64,000 nt of DNA from Streptomyces sp. cg36 (GCF_041080675.1 NZ_CP163520.1:8337501-8401500), one strand, 5' to 3'; numbered from the stretch's first letter, positions 54,387 to 62,949 are shown. Made by a program: numbers and translations. Notes: generated from the sequence alone by a model not told the origin.

Positions 54387-55265
54387 ATGACGATCGCTCC
54401 GGAGGCCCCCACCACCCTGCGGTTCCTGTCGCTGGAGATCACCACCCGATGCCAGCTCACCTGTCCCTCGCACTGCTATGCCCAGGCCGGGCCGACACGC
54501 GGCCACGGGAGCATGACCGGGCAGGACTGGCACCGGCTCATCGACGAGGCCGTCGCGCTCGGCACGACGACGGTTCAGCTGATCGGCGGGGAGCCCACCC
54601 AGCATCCGGACTTCACCGCGCTCGTCGAGCACGCGCTCCAGGTCGGCCTGCGGGTGCGCGTCTACTCCAACCTCGTTCGGATACGCCAGGCGCACTGGCG
54701 GCTCTTCGAGCACCCCCGCCTCAGCCTCGCAACCTCCTACCACAGCGACGACCCCGACGAGCACGACATGATCACCGGGCTCCGCGGCTCCCACACGGCG
54801 ACCCGCGCCAACCTCGTTGAAGCCGTACGCCGTGGCATACCGGTCAAGGTCGCCATCGTCGACCTGGGCGGTGGCCAACGTGTGGAACAGGCCCGCGCCG
54901 AGATGCAGGCCCTCGGCGTCCATCAGATCCACGTCGACGCCGTCCGTGCCGTCGGCAACGCCGCGACCGTGCGCGCCGTGCTGCCCTCCACCTCGGCCCT
55001 GTGCGGGCGGTGCGGCGACAAGAAGGCGGCGATCCTCCCGGACGGAGACGTGTCCGTGTGCGAGATCGGGCGGTTCTTGACCGCGGGCAGCGTCAAGAGC
55101 GCGAGCCTGGCATCGGTCCTGGCCAGCGACCGCTGGACACAGATCGCCGCAAGCGTCCCGCGCCATACGAGCGCGGATCCCTGCCCACCGGACTGCGCAC
55201 CGAACGACGACTCCGCATGCGGCCCGGACAACCCCGGCCCCTGTGGCCCCGCGGACGACGAATGA
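54387..55265 (+). CDS. Radical SAM protein with unusual Cys spacing and SPASM-like tail
   Basis: 292 residues. The [4Fe-4S] motif reads EITTRCQLTCPSHCYAQAG, that is C-x3-C-x3-C instead of the usual C-x3-C-x2-C. Then SAM-binding VQLIGGEPTQHPDF (GGEP), VRVYSNLVRI, ATSYHSDDPDEHDMITGL, and a C-terminal Cys cluster (LCGRCGDKKAAILPDGDVSV CEIG, CPPDC, CGP, CGP) resembling SPASM/twitch auxiliary clusters of peptide-modifying enzymes. The next gene, 39 bases on, is a PIMT-like methyltransferase, so a shared peptide substrate is likely. ATG at 54387; weak RBS, perhaps leaderless. Confidence 0.85.
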   Translation: MTIAPEAPTTLRFLSLEITTRCQLTCPSHCYAQAGPTRGHGSMTGQDWHRLIDEAVALGTTTVQLIGGEPTQHPDFTALVEHALQVGLRVRVYSNLVRIRQAHWRLFEHPRLSLATSYHSDDPDEHDMITGLRGSHTATRANLVEAVRRGIPVKVAIVDLGGGQRVEQARAEMQALGVHQIHVDAVRAVGNAATVRAVLPSTSALCGRCGDKKAAILPDGDVSVCEIGRFLTAGSVKSASLASVLASDRWTQIAASVPRHTSADPCPPDCAPNDDSACGPDNPGPCGPADDE

Positions 55266-55304
55266 CACCCACCCAGGACACCAGAGCACGAGGAGCGCAA
55301 CAGC

Positions 55305-56450
55305 ATGGATGCGGACTGGGAAGGGCATGCGCGCCGTCTGGCCGACGCCGTGGTGCGGCCGGAGTCGCGATGGTGGAAACCGATCGCCTCCACCCCACGC
55401 CACCTCCTCGTGCCACGCTGGTGGGAAAGGGGCCCCCGAGGCCGGACGGTCCGCGACGGAACCACAGACACCGACACGTGGCACAAAGCCGCCTACGCCG
55501 ACGACACACTGGTGACCCGCATCGGGCCCCTGCACGCCGACCACGCCGAGCCCGGCCAGGCCGCCCCGCCCGGCACACGCCCGACGTCCTCCTCAACCCT
55601 GCCGACCCTGATCGTGACCATGTACCGGTACGCCGTCCTCGCCGACGGCTGCGCCACGCTCGTGACGACCGGCACCGGATACGGGACCGCCCTGGCCTGC
55701 CACCGCCTCGGCGACCAGCTGGTGACAAGCGTCGACATCGACGACTACCTCGTCGAGGCCGCAACCGACCGGCTGAGCACGACCGGCCTGCACCCGCACA
55801 CCGCCACCTGCGACCTGACCCAGGACCTTCCCGGCCAGTTCGACCGCATCGTGTCCACCGTGGCGGTACGGCCCATCCCCGTCTCCTGGCTGCACGCACT
55901 GCGCCCTGGCGGGCGGCTGGTCACCACCATCGCCGGCACCAGGCTGATCCTCGTCGCCGACAAGACGCCGGACGGCGGCGCGCGGGGATTCATCGCCCCC
56001 AACGGGGCCTCGTTCATGGCCGCCCGCCACGGCCTGGACTACGACGACACCGCCCCTGGATCCCAGGTGTGGGAAGCGGCCGACGGCGTGGGCGAGTCGG
56101 TGTCCACCAGCCGCTACCCGCTGCTGTACGTGCCGGACTCCTGGGCGGTGTGGTCGATGCTGGACCTCTCGATGCCCGGCATCGAGCACCACAGCCAGCG
56201 AGGGGACGGCGGCGGGCGCACGATCAAGATGGTGCACCTGGACGGCTCCTGGGCCCGAGCCCACGCCGAGGGCCCTCGCCAGTCACCGACCGTGCACCAG
56301 GGCGGTCCCCGCCGACTGTGGGACGCGCTGGAGGACATCCGCGACCGCCTCAACACCTGGGGCGAACTGCCCGTGTACGGCTCGAAGGTCACCATCACCC
56401 CGGACGGCGAGACCACCCTCTCCCGGGGCCGGTGGACCGCCACCCTGTAG
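55305..56450 (+). CDS. PIMT-like methyltransferase partnered with radical SAM
   Basis: 381 residues. Conserved IASTPRHLLVPRWWERGPRG, the TTGTGYGTALACHRLG motif I (V-T-T-G-T-G-Y-G-T), SVDIDDYLVEAATDRLSTTG, DRIVSTVAVRPIPVSWLHAL and RPGGRLVTTIAGT. The C-terminal 150 residues (YVPDSWAVWSMLDLSMPGIE, TLSRGRWTATL) are typical of the methyltransferases of ATP-grasp/RiPP maturation systems rather than repair PIMTs. Operon with the radical SAM gene; GAGGAG nine bases before the ATG. It could act on the orphan TgmA-like peptide 26 kb away or on an unseen substrate. Confidence 0.85.
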   Translation: MDADWEGHARRLADAVVRPESRWWKPIASTPRHLLVPRWWERGPRGRTVRDGTTDTDTWHKAAYADDTLVTRIGPLHADHAEPGQAAPPGTRPTSSSTLPTLIVTMYRYAVLADGCATLVTTGTGYGTALACHRLGDQLVTSVDIDDYLVEAATDRLSTTGLHPHTATCDLTQDLPGQFDRIVSTVAVRPIPVSWLHALRPGGRLVTTIAGTRLILVADKTPDGGARGFIAPNGASFMAARHGLDYDDTAPGSQVWEAADGVGESVSTSRYPLLYVPDSWAVWSMLDLSMPGIEHHSQRGDGGGRTIKMVHLDGSWARAHAEGPRQSPTVHQGGPRRLWDALEDIRDRLNTWGELPVYGSKVTITPDGETTLSRGRWTATL

Positions 56451-56484
56451 GCACCACGGGGCCCAATACACGAGCAGGGCCTTC

Positions 56485-56790
56485 ACTGAAGTCTGCAGGT
56501 CAGCAGGGGTCCGACAGAGCATGGGCGCGATCGGATCCAGTGCCGACAACGCGGCTGCGGAAAGCTTCAACGCCGCCTTCGAGGGGGAGACGCTCAAGGG
56601 CCGGAAGGCTTGGTCGAGTGAGCGCGGGGCCAGGCTCGACGCGTTCCGCTGGCTGACCCGATACAACACTGGCCGCCGGCACTCCCGCCTCGGCCAGCGG
56701 TCCCCGATCGACTACGAGAACGACCTCCAGCCAGCAGCAACTACCCTGACCCAAGCCGCATAGACGTGTTCAAAATCCGGGGTCAAGGTC
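56485..56790 (+). pseudogene. IS3-family OrfB, C-terminal fragment with right end
   Basis: AGVRQSMGAIGSSADNAAAE, ETLKGRKAWSSERGARLDAF and RWLTRYNTGRRHSRLGQRSP form the last part of the rve domain (catalytic Glu in AAAESF). It is followed by GTGTTCAAAATCCGGGGTCA, related to the right inverted repeat of the IS3 copy at 59.5-60.8 kb. The 5' part of the element is gone. Confidence 0.75.
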
Positions 56791-56911
56791 CCTCTGCCAC
56801 GCCGGGCTGGCGGCTGGTGTCCTGGCCGCGGGCGAGGGGCTGAACGCGCTAGTTGGGGTGCCGGTAAGAACCTTGTCACCAGCCGCAAACGGCGGTGATC
56901 TTGCGTGGCCG

Positions 56912-58816
56912 TTACCCCTTTGGGTGGGTCGGGGGTTTTCCGGAGGAGGTGGGCAGGAATCGTGCGGGGATTTGCCACAGCAGGCATCCGCTGTCGTACG
57001 GCGTGCCAAAACGTGTGTTCTTGACGCTGTGCTGGGAGGTGGCGCCGGCAAGGGTTTTGCCGTCGGGGCTCCATGCCACGGACTGCGTCGTGTTGTCAGT
57101 CAGTGTGGCAGTGCGGCGGCGGGTGGTCAGGTCCCACAGTTGAACGCCGTACGGTCCGGCGGTGGCGATCGTCCTGCCGTCCCTGTTGAGCGCCACGGCG
57201 TAAGTTGTTTCTGCGGGGAGGGACGCCTTGATACGCAGCGAGGTAGCGTCCCACAGCCGTATGCCGTACTCACCTGTGGTGACGAGTCGTCCGTCCGGAG
57301 TGAACAGCACCGCGTGCGAGCCGTTGCCTAGGCCGACCTCGTGGCTGAAGCGACGACCGGCAACATCCCACAGCCAGCACCCGGCGCCGGTGCATGCGAC
57401 CGTCTTGCCATCCGGGCTGAAGGCTACGGCCCGCAGGTCGTGTTCCGACGAGGCCGCGCGGACGCGGCCGGTGGATGTGTCCAGCAGTCGGAAACTGTTC
57501 TTCCTGTCCTCTGCGTCACCACTGTCGTCGACGGCTCCCGTGTCCGCTCTGCCGCATGCCAGCATCTTGCCGTCGGGGCTGAAGGCCAAGGGCACCATGT
57601 CGTGGTCCGGGACTGAGAGGAAGGTGGAGACGGGGACTGCGGTGGCCGCGTCTCGTAGCAGGACGTCCCCGCCGCTGGTTACGAAGGTCTTGCCGTCGGG
57701 GCTGAACGCCAGGAACGACAGTTCGCTCTGCCCACTGGAGTCCTCGGCGACCATCTTGCCGGTGGCCGCGTCCCATACCTGCGATCCCAGTAGTCCGATG
57801 GTGACGAGCGTCCGACCGTCCGGACTGAACGCCACGTCCCCAATGTCGATGTCGGTGAGTCTTCGGGTGCGGACCGAATCCTCGTTCTTTCCCCGGGGCC
57901 ACAGCGCAGCCCCGGTGGCCGTGCCCGCGCTGGCGAGCACGACGGCGCCCGCGATGAACGCTCGCCGCCGGATCCCGGGGTGGGTGTCGCGCGTGACGCC
58001 TGGGTGCGGACCGATTGGCTCGGCTGGTGGAGCCGGCTCTGAAGCAGTCGGGGTGGGAGCTGGTGGTGTCGGGACGTGGGCGCGGTTGTGGAAGGCGAGT
58101 CGGTCAGCAGTGTTGCGGATGCGGCGCTGGGGGAGCGGGCGCTGTTTGGCGCGCAGGGTGGTTTCGACGTGGCGGTAGAGCGTGTCGAGGTCGAGATGAG
58201 GGCCTTGGCCGGGGATTCCGCAGCGGAGGGTGGTCAGGAGTTCGGCGGTGAAGGCGGTGTGGGGTTCACCGGGGACGGAAAGAGCGGTCCTGGTCTCGGC
58301 GGCGGCGGCGATCAGGTACGTGCCTTCGATGGCGGCTTCGTCGGCCAGGACGGTGGCCGCATCGGCCGAGGCCATGCGGCCCAGTGCGCGACCGCTGTAG
58401 CAGCAGTCGAGAATGACGACCTGGCGCCGCGCGCGGGTGTTTAGGAGTTCGTCGCGGATTGTCGCGTAAGGGAGGGCGGTGTGGGCGGCGTTAGGCCGGG
58501 AGCCGGTGAGGGCGAGGTGGAGTTCGGCGTCGCGACGGGCAATGAGTCCGTGTCCGGCGTAGTAGAGGAGCAGGGTGTCGGTGGCCTGCTGGGCGGCTTC
58601 GATGATCGGGTCGATGACCTCTGCGGCAGTGGCGGGGTTCGATATCACGGTGCAGTGCGTCTTCGGCAGTCCCCAGATGCCGGGGTCGCGCAGCAGCCGG
58701 GCCAGGGCCGTGAGGTTCTCCGCGACGGCCGGCAGGCTTGTCAGGCCGGGATCGGTGTATCGCGAGGTGCCGATCAGCATGGCGCGAGAGGTGTTCGGGT
58801 CGGGAAGCATGCTCAC
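56912..58816 (-). CDS. Caspase (EACC1-associated type) with TM helix and WD40 propeller
   Basis: 634 residues. Caspase/C14 domain (about 8-245): LLLYYAGHGLIA (His89) and VVILDCCYSGRALG (Cys139). A Pro-rich linker, one TM helix (RRAFIAGAVVLASAGTATGA, about 285-306), then WD40-like blades with repeated VAFSPDGRTL and AFSPDGKTF motifs (about 320-620). So a membrane-tethered protease with a propeller sensor or scaffold outside, if the N-terminus is inside. GTG at 58816 overlaps the stop of the EACC1 gene (GTGA). Confidence 0.88.
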   Translation of the reverse strand: MSMLPDPNTSRAMLIGTSRYTDPGLTSLPAVAENLTALARLLRDPGIWGLPKTHCTVISNPATAAEVIDPIIEAAQQATDTLLLYYAGHGLIARRDAELHLALTGSRPNAAHTALPYATIRDELLNTRARRQVVILDCCYSGRALGRMASADAATVLADEAAIEGTYLIAAAAETRTALSVPGEPHTAFTAELLTTLRCGIPGQGPHLDLDTLYRHVETTLRAKQRPLPQRRIRNTADRLAFHNRAHVPTPPAPTPTASEPAPPAEPIGPHPGVTRDTHPGIRRRAFIAGAVVLASAGTATGAALWPRGKNEDSVRTRRLTDIDIGDVAFSPDGRTLVTIGLLGSQVWDAATGKMVAEDSSGQSELSFLAFSPDGKTFVTSGGDVLLRDAATAVPVSTFLSVPDHDMVPLAFSPDGKMLACGRADTGAVDDSGDAEDRKNSFRLLDTSTGRVRAASSEHDLRAVAFSPDGKTVACTGAGCWLWDVAGRRFSHEVGLGNGSHAVLFTPDGRLVTTGEYGIRLWDATSLRIKASLPAETTYAVALNRDGRTIATAGPYGVQLWDLTTRRRTATLTDNTTQSVAWSPDGKTLAGATSQHSVKNTRFGTPYDSGCLLWQIPARFLPTSSGKPPTHPKG

Positions 58817-59178
58817 TGTTCTGGTCTGGCTTCCTCCAGCTCCCGCACCAAGCGGGCGACAAGCTCGGCATCACTGCTGTCCAGGGTGATGCGTACTCCG
58901 CCCCGGGACACTGTTACCGCTGGCGCGTCCGACCGGGTGGAACGCCAAGTGATGTAGGCCAGGGCGAGGGTTGCCAGCTGGAAGCCGGAGTCGAGCACGA
59001 GCTGCGCCACCTCGAGCGCGCCGCCCATATCACCCGCACCGGGTACGGCGGCCGGCCAGGTGATCACCGCGTGACGGCGGATCTCCGGCTCCTCCTCGAG
59101 CCACCGCGCGAACGACCGCAACACATCGTTATCGCTGTCACCACTGGCGATCCGTACCGACAAGACGTTCTCCGGCAC
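58813..59178 (-). CDS. EACC1 (effector-associated constant component)
   Basis: 121 residues. MPENVLSVRIASGDSDNDVL, RSFARWLEEEPEIRRHAVIT, MGGALEVAQLVLDSGFQLAT (amphipathic helix), LALAYITWRSTRSDAPAVTV and VRITLDSSDAELVARLVREL. This matches the EACC1 family, the constant first gene of NTP-dependent or protease conflict modules in multicellular bacteria. GTG at 59178 has GGGGGAGAGG upstream; a TTG 12 codons earlier is less likely. Translationally coupled to the caspase. Confidence 0.78.
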   Translation of the reverse strand: MPENVLSVRIASGDSDNDVLRSFARWLEEEPEIRRHAVITWPAAVPGAGDMGGALEVAQLVLDSGFQLATLALAYITWRSTRSDAPAVTVSRGGVRITLDSSDAELVARLVRELEEARPEQ

Positions 59179-59334
59179 AACCTCTCCCCCCACCAGGCCC
59201 CTTGCATCAGACAAGCTGCCTCCACACTATTGCGGCACGCTCGTCGACGGGAACAGGGCAACTTCCCGGATCGCAGGTACCAGCCTCCGCGACCTACTCG
59301 TTCATGTATCACGAAATATAGGATTTACCGTGTA

Positions 59335-59428
59335 CGCACCCGAGCTGAATGATCCCATCCCGCCCGTCGAGTACGAAGCGAACCACTACCTGAACACCAC
59401 GAAACCCCAGGTCACACCCAACATCTGA
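59335..59428 (+). pseudogene. Tail of an IS3-type OrfB
   Basis: IPPVEYEANHYLNTTKPQVT then PNI stop, the usual extreme C-terminus of IS3-family OrfB. Only about 28 codons remain. The rest of 59179-59514 has no gene. Confidence 0.5.
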
Positions 59429-59517
59429 GATCTCTACCGAACCCGGAACGGTTCATCGCCGATGCTTGAGGCGGAGCGTGTCAAGCGCCTTGTCATGAGG
59501 GTGATGGCGGCCCGGAG

Positions 59518-60819
59518 CCTGACCCCGGATGTTGGACACCAGAGACACTTGGATCTTGAGGATCTGAGGACTGGAGTCCTGTACTGATGGTGATGAAGCA
59601 CGACCCGGCCGAGTTCAAGGCGGACGCGGTCGCGTTGTACCGGTCACGGCCCGGGGCGACGATCGAGCCGGTCGCCGCGGACCTGGGTGTGAACACCGAG
59701 ACGCTGCGGAACTGGATACGCGCGGCCGAAGGCCGTCGCACGGGCGGTCACACCGTGCCGCGTCCCGCCGTGCCGGCGGAGGCCGAGGGGTTGGAGGCGG
59801 AGGTTGTCGCCTTGCGCAGGCGGGTGCGTGAGCTGGAGGAGGAGCGCGAGATCCTGCAGAAGGCGGCGAAGTATTTCGCCGGGGCGACGCGCTGGTGGAC
59901 CGTTTCCAGTGCGTCGCCGACCTGCGCGCCGACTTCGGCGTGAAGCGTTTGTGCCAGGTCCTCGGGATCTCCCGCTCGAGCCTCTACTACTGGCAGGCCA
60001 CCGCGCCCGCCAGGGCCACCCGGCAGGCGGCCGACGAGAAGCTGACCGCGATGATCGCGGCCGTCCATGCCGACTCCGACGGAACCTACGGCGTCCCCAG
60101 AGTCACCGCCGAGCTCCGCGAGAGCGGCGGCGAGCCGGTGAACCACAAGAAAGTCGCCCGGCTGATGAAGACCGCTGGCATCGCCGGGTTCCGGCTGCGC
60201 AGGAAGCACCGGACCACCGTCGCGGACCCGGCCGCAGCGAAGGCCCCGGACCTGATCGGCCGCGACTTCACCGCCACCGAAGTGAACGCCAAGTACGTCG
60301 GCGACATCACCTGTCTGCCGGTCGGTGGCGGGGAGTTCTGCTACCTGGCGACCGTCATTGACCTGTGTTCGAGACGGCTCACGGGCTGGGCGATCGCGGA
60401 CCACATGCGCGCCGATCTGGTCGTCGACGCCCTGGCCGCGGCCGAGCGGACCCGCGGCAGCCTCGCCGGAGCGATCCTGCACACCGACCACGGTCAGTAC
60501 AGCTCCCGGGCCTTCGCCGACGCCTGCCGCCGGGCCGGCGTCCGGCAGTCCATGGGCGCCGTCGGGTCCAGCGCGGACAACGCCGCCGCAGAATGCTGGA
60601 ACGCGACCATGAAACGCGAGACCCTCCAGGGCCGGGAGAGCTGGTCAAGCGAACACGAAGCCCGCCTCGAGCACTTCCGCTGGCTGCACCGCTACAACAC
60701 CGTCCGCCGACACAGCCGCCTCGGGCACCGCAGTCCATCACATACGAACACGCACCCGACCGAACATCAACTACGCTGGCACAAGCCGCATAACCCTGTG
60801 TCCAGCATCCGGGGTCAGG
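59518..60819. mobile_element. IS3-family element
   Basis: Inverted repeats CCTGACCCCGGATGTTGGAC at 59518 and the complement of CCTGACCCCGGATGCTGGAC ending at 60819. Contains orfA and orfB in overlapping frames. Its right end provides the stop codon of the GNAT-like gene on the other strand. Probably the most recent IS3 insertion here, though orfB has a late frameshift. Confidence 0.82.
59587..59943 (+). CDS. IS3-family transposase OrfA
   Basis: 118 residues. MVMKHDPAEFKADAVALYRS and VAADLGVNTETLRNWIRAAE (HTH), then a leucine-zipper-like coiled coil (LRRRVRELEEEREILQKAAK) ending KYFAGATRW. The -1 frame opens OrfB within the overlap (59895-59943), as expected for programmed frameshifting to the OrfAB transposase. 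Confidence 0.88.
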   Translation: MVMKHDPAEFKADAVALYRSRPGATIEPVAADLGVNTETLRNWIRAAEGRRTGGHTVPRPAVPAEAEGLEAEVVALRRRVRELEEEREILQKAAKYFAGATRWWTVSSASPTCAPTSA

Positions 60820-60845
60820 CCCCCTCAGCGGAAGCCCAGCGGTGA
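59895..60845 (+). CDS. IS3-family transposase OrfB (integrase catalytic domain)
   Basis: 316 residues as read. HTH_21 (VKRLCQVLGISRSSLYYWQA, SDGTYGVPRVTAELRESGGE), then rve domain: YVGDITCLPVGGGEFCYLAT (first Asp), ILHTDHGQYSSRAFADACRR (second Asp), SSADNAAAECWNATMKRETL (Glu). Near 60735 one base seems lost: the expected end ITYEHAPDRTSTTLAQAA is in the next frame (stop 60793), so this reading carries an abnormal 30-residue tail that runs past the IS end. Confidence 0.85.
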   Translation: MDRFQCVADLRADFGVKRLCQVLGISRSSLYYWQATAPARATRQAADEKLTAMIAAVHADSDGTYGVPRVTAELRESGGEPVNHKKVARLMKTAGIAGFRLRRKHRTTVADPAAAKAPDLIGRDFTATEVNAKYVGDITCLPVGGGEFCYLATVIDLCSRRLTGWAIADHMRADLVVDALAAAERTRGSLAGAILHTDHGQYSSRAFADACRRAGVRQSMGAVGSSADNAAAECWNATMKRETLQGRESWSSEHEARLEHFRWLHRYNTVRRHSRLGHRSPSHTNTHPTEHQLRWHKPHNPVSSIRGQAPSAEAQR

Positions 60846-61507
60846 ACTGCGGCAGAACGCCGACGTGGCGAACGAGGTGTTCCGGAGCCGCCGTCGGGCG
60901 GAATGACCAGGACCCGCTTCTCCGTCCGGCTCGGCGGCCGCCAAAGAGCGCCGATGTCCTCCCAGCCCCAGGAGTGGAAGGCGGCATGGGTCGTGCGGTC
61001 CGTACTGCTCACCAGCGTCACGCCGAGCAAGGACTGGCGGGCCGCGAGCAACTGCTCCTGCAACCGCTGGGGGAGGCCGTGATCCTGGGCGTGCGGATGC
61101 GCCATGACGTGTGTGACAGCAAGGATGCGCCCGGCTGCGGTGAGCCGGGTGATCCTGTCCGCCAGCGGTCCCTCGAAGCCGAGCCACCAGTTCGCGTCCG
61201 GTCGGACGGGATAGCCGAAGGCGCACCCGGCCAGTACCGTCGTCTCGGCGGTGAGGAGGACGAACCCGGGCTGGCGCGCGCTGGCGGCCAGGCGCCGTAA
61301 GAAGTCGTCTCGATCGGCGCGGCCCTCGGCCGATGGATCGGCGGGATCCGTCATGGCGAGACAGGACTCCAGGTACAGGTCCGCCAGGTGTTGCCGGAGG
61401 TCTTCTGCCTGACGGCGGTTCAGCCGTCGCAGCCGCACCCCCTCCATGGGTGACCCGGCCGAACCGGGGGGCCTGTGGCGCCGCTCCCGCCTGGGTCGGC
61501 CTGTCAT
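60815..61507 (-). CDS. GNAT-like acetyltransferase, 3' end altered by IS3
   Basis: 230 residues. VRLRRLNRRQAEDLRQHLAD, FVLLTAETTVLAGCAFGYPV, RILAVTHVMAHPHAQDHGLP-QRLQEQLL (acetyl-CoA region Q/R-x-x-G/A) and THAAFHSWGWEDIGALWRPP. It has the strand-helix order of GNAT proteins. ATG at 61507 overlaps the stop of the STAS gene (ATGA), so they are coupled. The last few residues and the stop come from the IS3 right end. Confidence 0.72.
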   Translation of the reverse strand: MTGRPRRERRHRPPGSAGSPMEGVRLRRLNRRQAEDLRQHLADLYLESCLAMTDPADPSAEGRADRDDFLRRLAASARQPGFVLLTAETTVLAGCAFGYPVRPDANWWLGFEGPLADRITRLTAAGRILAVTHVMAHPHAQDHGLPQRLQEQLLAARQSLLGVTLVSSTDRTTHAAFHSWGWEDIGALWRPPSRTEKRVLVIPPDGGSGTPRSPRRRSAAVHRWASAEGA

Positions 61508-61875
61508 CGGGTGACGCCCGCGGTCGCGACCGGAACCGGCTGATCGGGCACCGTTCGGGGGACGGAATGCACCAGGAAGGTGCTGCCGGTGAGTTCGAGC
61601 AGCCGGTGGAGGGCGGAGGAAGGGTAGTGCAGCCGCAGGGATCCTCCCGCCGTCGTCGTCAGTTCAGCCGCGTCGAGGAAGGTGTTGAGGCCGCTGCAGT
61701 CGCAGAAGGTGACGGGGGTGAGGTCGATGTCGACGGTACGGATGCCGTCGCGCAGACACCGCGCCAGTGTCTCCTGGAGCAGTGGCACGGTGGCCAGGTC
61801 GATCTCACCGGCGAGAGTGATGAGGGCTCGGGTGTTCCGGTCGTGACGGTAGACGTTCAGCTGGGGGAGGGACAT
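61504..61875 (-). CDS. STAS-domain anti-sigma factor antagonist
   Basis: 123 residues. LNVYRHDRNTRALITLAGEI, DLATVPLLQETLARCLRDGI, VDIDLTPVTFCDCSGLNTFL (phosphorylatable Ser in D-C-S-G) and LLELTGSTFLVHSVPRTVP. Such proteins release sigma factors by binding anti-sigma kinases after dephosphorylation; a SpoIIE phosphatase at 63 kb is a fitting partner. ATG at 61875 with GAGG upstream. Coupled to the GNAT-like gene. Confidence 0.88.
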   Translation of the reverse strand: MSLPQLNVYRHDRNTRALITLAGEIDLATVPLLQETLARCLRDGIRTVDIDLTPVTFCDCSGLNTFLDAAELTTTAGGSLRLHYPSSALHRLLELTGSTFLVHSVPRTVPDQPVPVATAGVTR

Positions 61876-62223
61876 GGCGCCTCGTTCGGGTGGCCCGCTG
61901 CGCAATGAGGTACGAGGCGTTGGAGCGGGTGCGTCGCCCTGCATGTCGCGGTACGGGTTTCGGTGCGGGCGGAGGCAGATGACCGGTTTTGATGGCGGGC
62001 CCGGGTCCAGGCCCGGCATGGTGGGATCAGTCCTCTGGGAATGCGCCTGCCGACAGGACTGGAGTTCGCTCCGGCGGGGCATTGTGGTCAACCGACATGT
62101 GCCGCCGGGGGCTCGGGCGTACGTACAGCAGCATAGCCCGCGTGTCGAGGCTGCGAGAGACAGCGGTGAGCCTCCTTCCGACGCCCTCTGGGGCGGAAGG
62201 CCGGGGGATCGTCTCGGTGCCGG

Positions 62224-62394
62224 TCAGCGCACGGGGCGTCGGTGTGAACGCCGGGACAGGCGTGTGCCGAAGAAGGCGACGTCGGCCACCAGGACGACGA
62301 CGCCGATGACCAGCAGGTAGCCCAGACCGTCCGCGACCGCGCCGATCAGTCCCAGGACGATGGCCGTGAGGATGAGGAACAGGAAGATCGCCAT
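62224..62394 (-). CDS. Small membrane protein
   Basis: 56 residues with two hydrophobic helices: MAIFLFLILTAIVLGLIGAV and LGYLLVIGVVVLVADVAFFG, then a basic tail RLSRRSHRRPVR. Similar to small DUF6131/hydrophobic stress-cluster proteins of Streptomyces (tentative). It sits 35 bases after the PRC-barrel gene, probably in one transcript. Confidence 0.72.
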   Translation of the reverse strand: MAIFLFLILTAIVLGLIGAVADGLGYLLVIGVVVLVADVAFFGTRLSRRSHRRPVR

Positions 62395-62429
62395 GACGCG
62401 GGCGCCTCTTTCGTGTCGGGGAAGTGCGG

Positions 62430-62786
62430 TCAGCGGCGCGCGAGCTGGCGCTCGCCCTCGGCGCCCTGCCGGTACTCCATGCCGTAGTGCTGGAAGATTC
62501 CCTCCTCCCGCTCGGCGGGCAGTACGTCGTCCGTGCCGATGGACGGGCACTGCCGTACGAGCCCCTTGGGATGGGCGACCTTGACGTAGTGCGGTCCGAG
62601 GACCGCCTCGCCGAGCGGGACGAAGACCAGACGGCGGCGGGTCGGCAGACCGGTCAGGACCGTGGCCATGGCCGGCTCGTCGGTGCTCGTGTCCACGTAG
62701 ACCGCTTCCAGTACTCCGATCTTGTGGCCCTTCGGGTCGACCACGTCGTGATTGCGCCACTCGCGGATATCGGCTGAGGTGATCAT
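62430..62786 (-). CDS. PRC-barrel domain protein
   Basis: 118 residues. MITSADIREWRNHDVVDPKG, HKIGVLEAVYVDTSTDEPAM, RLVFVPLGEAVLGPHYVKVA form a PRC beta-barrel (as in RimM and photosynthetic reaction centre H), followed by a tail with EGIFQHYGMEYRQG. Common in actinobacterial stress operons; molecular role unknown. ATG with GGAGGACAGGC upstream. Confidence 0.85.
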   Translation of the reverse strand: MITSADIREWRNHDVVDPKGHKIGVLEAVYVDTSTDEPAMATVLTGLPTRRRLVFVPLGEAVLGPHYVKVAHPKGLVRQCPSIGTDDVLPAEREEGIFQHYGMEYRQGAEGERQLARR

Positions 62787-62949
62787 GCCTGTCCTCCGTC
62801 TCTCCGGCCTGCCCGCTCTTCCGGAGTGCCCCCGTTCGCGCGCGACAGCCGTGTCCGGCACTGCCCGCTGGTCTGCGGCCACACTCCAGCCGAGTCGGCT
62901 TCGAGCCGGCGGGAGGCGAGGCGGGTTCGTCCGTGAGGCAACGCCGCTG

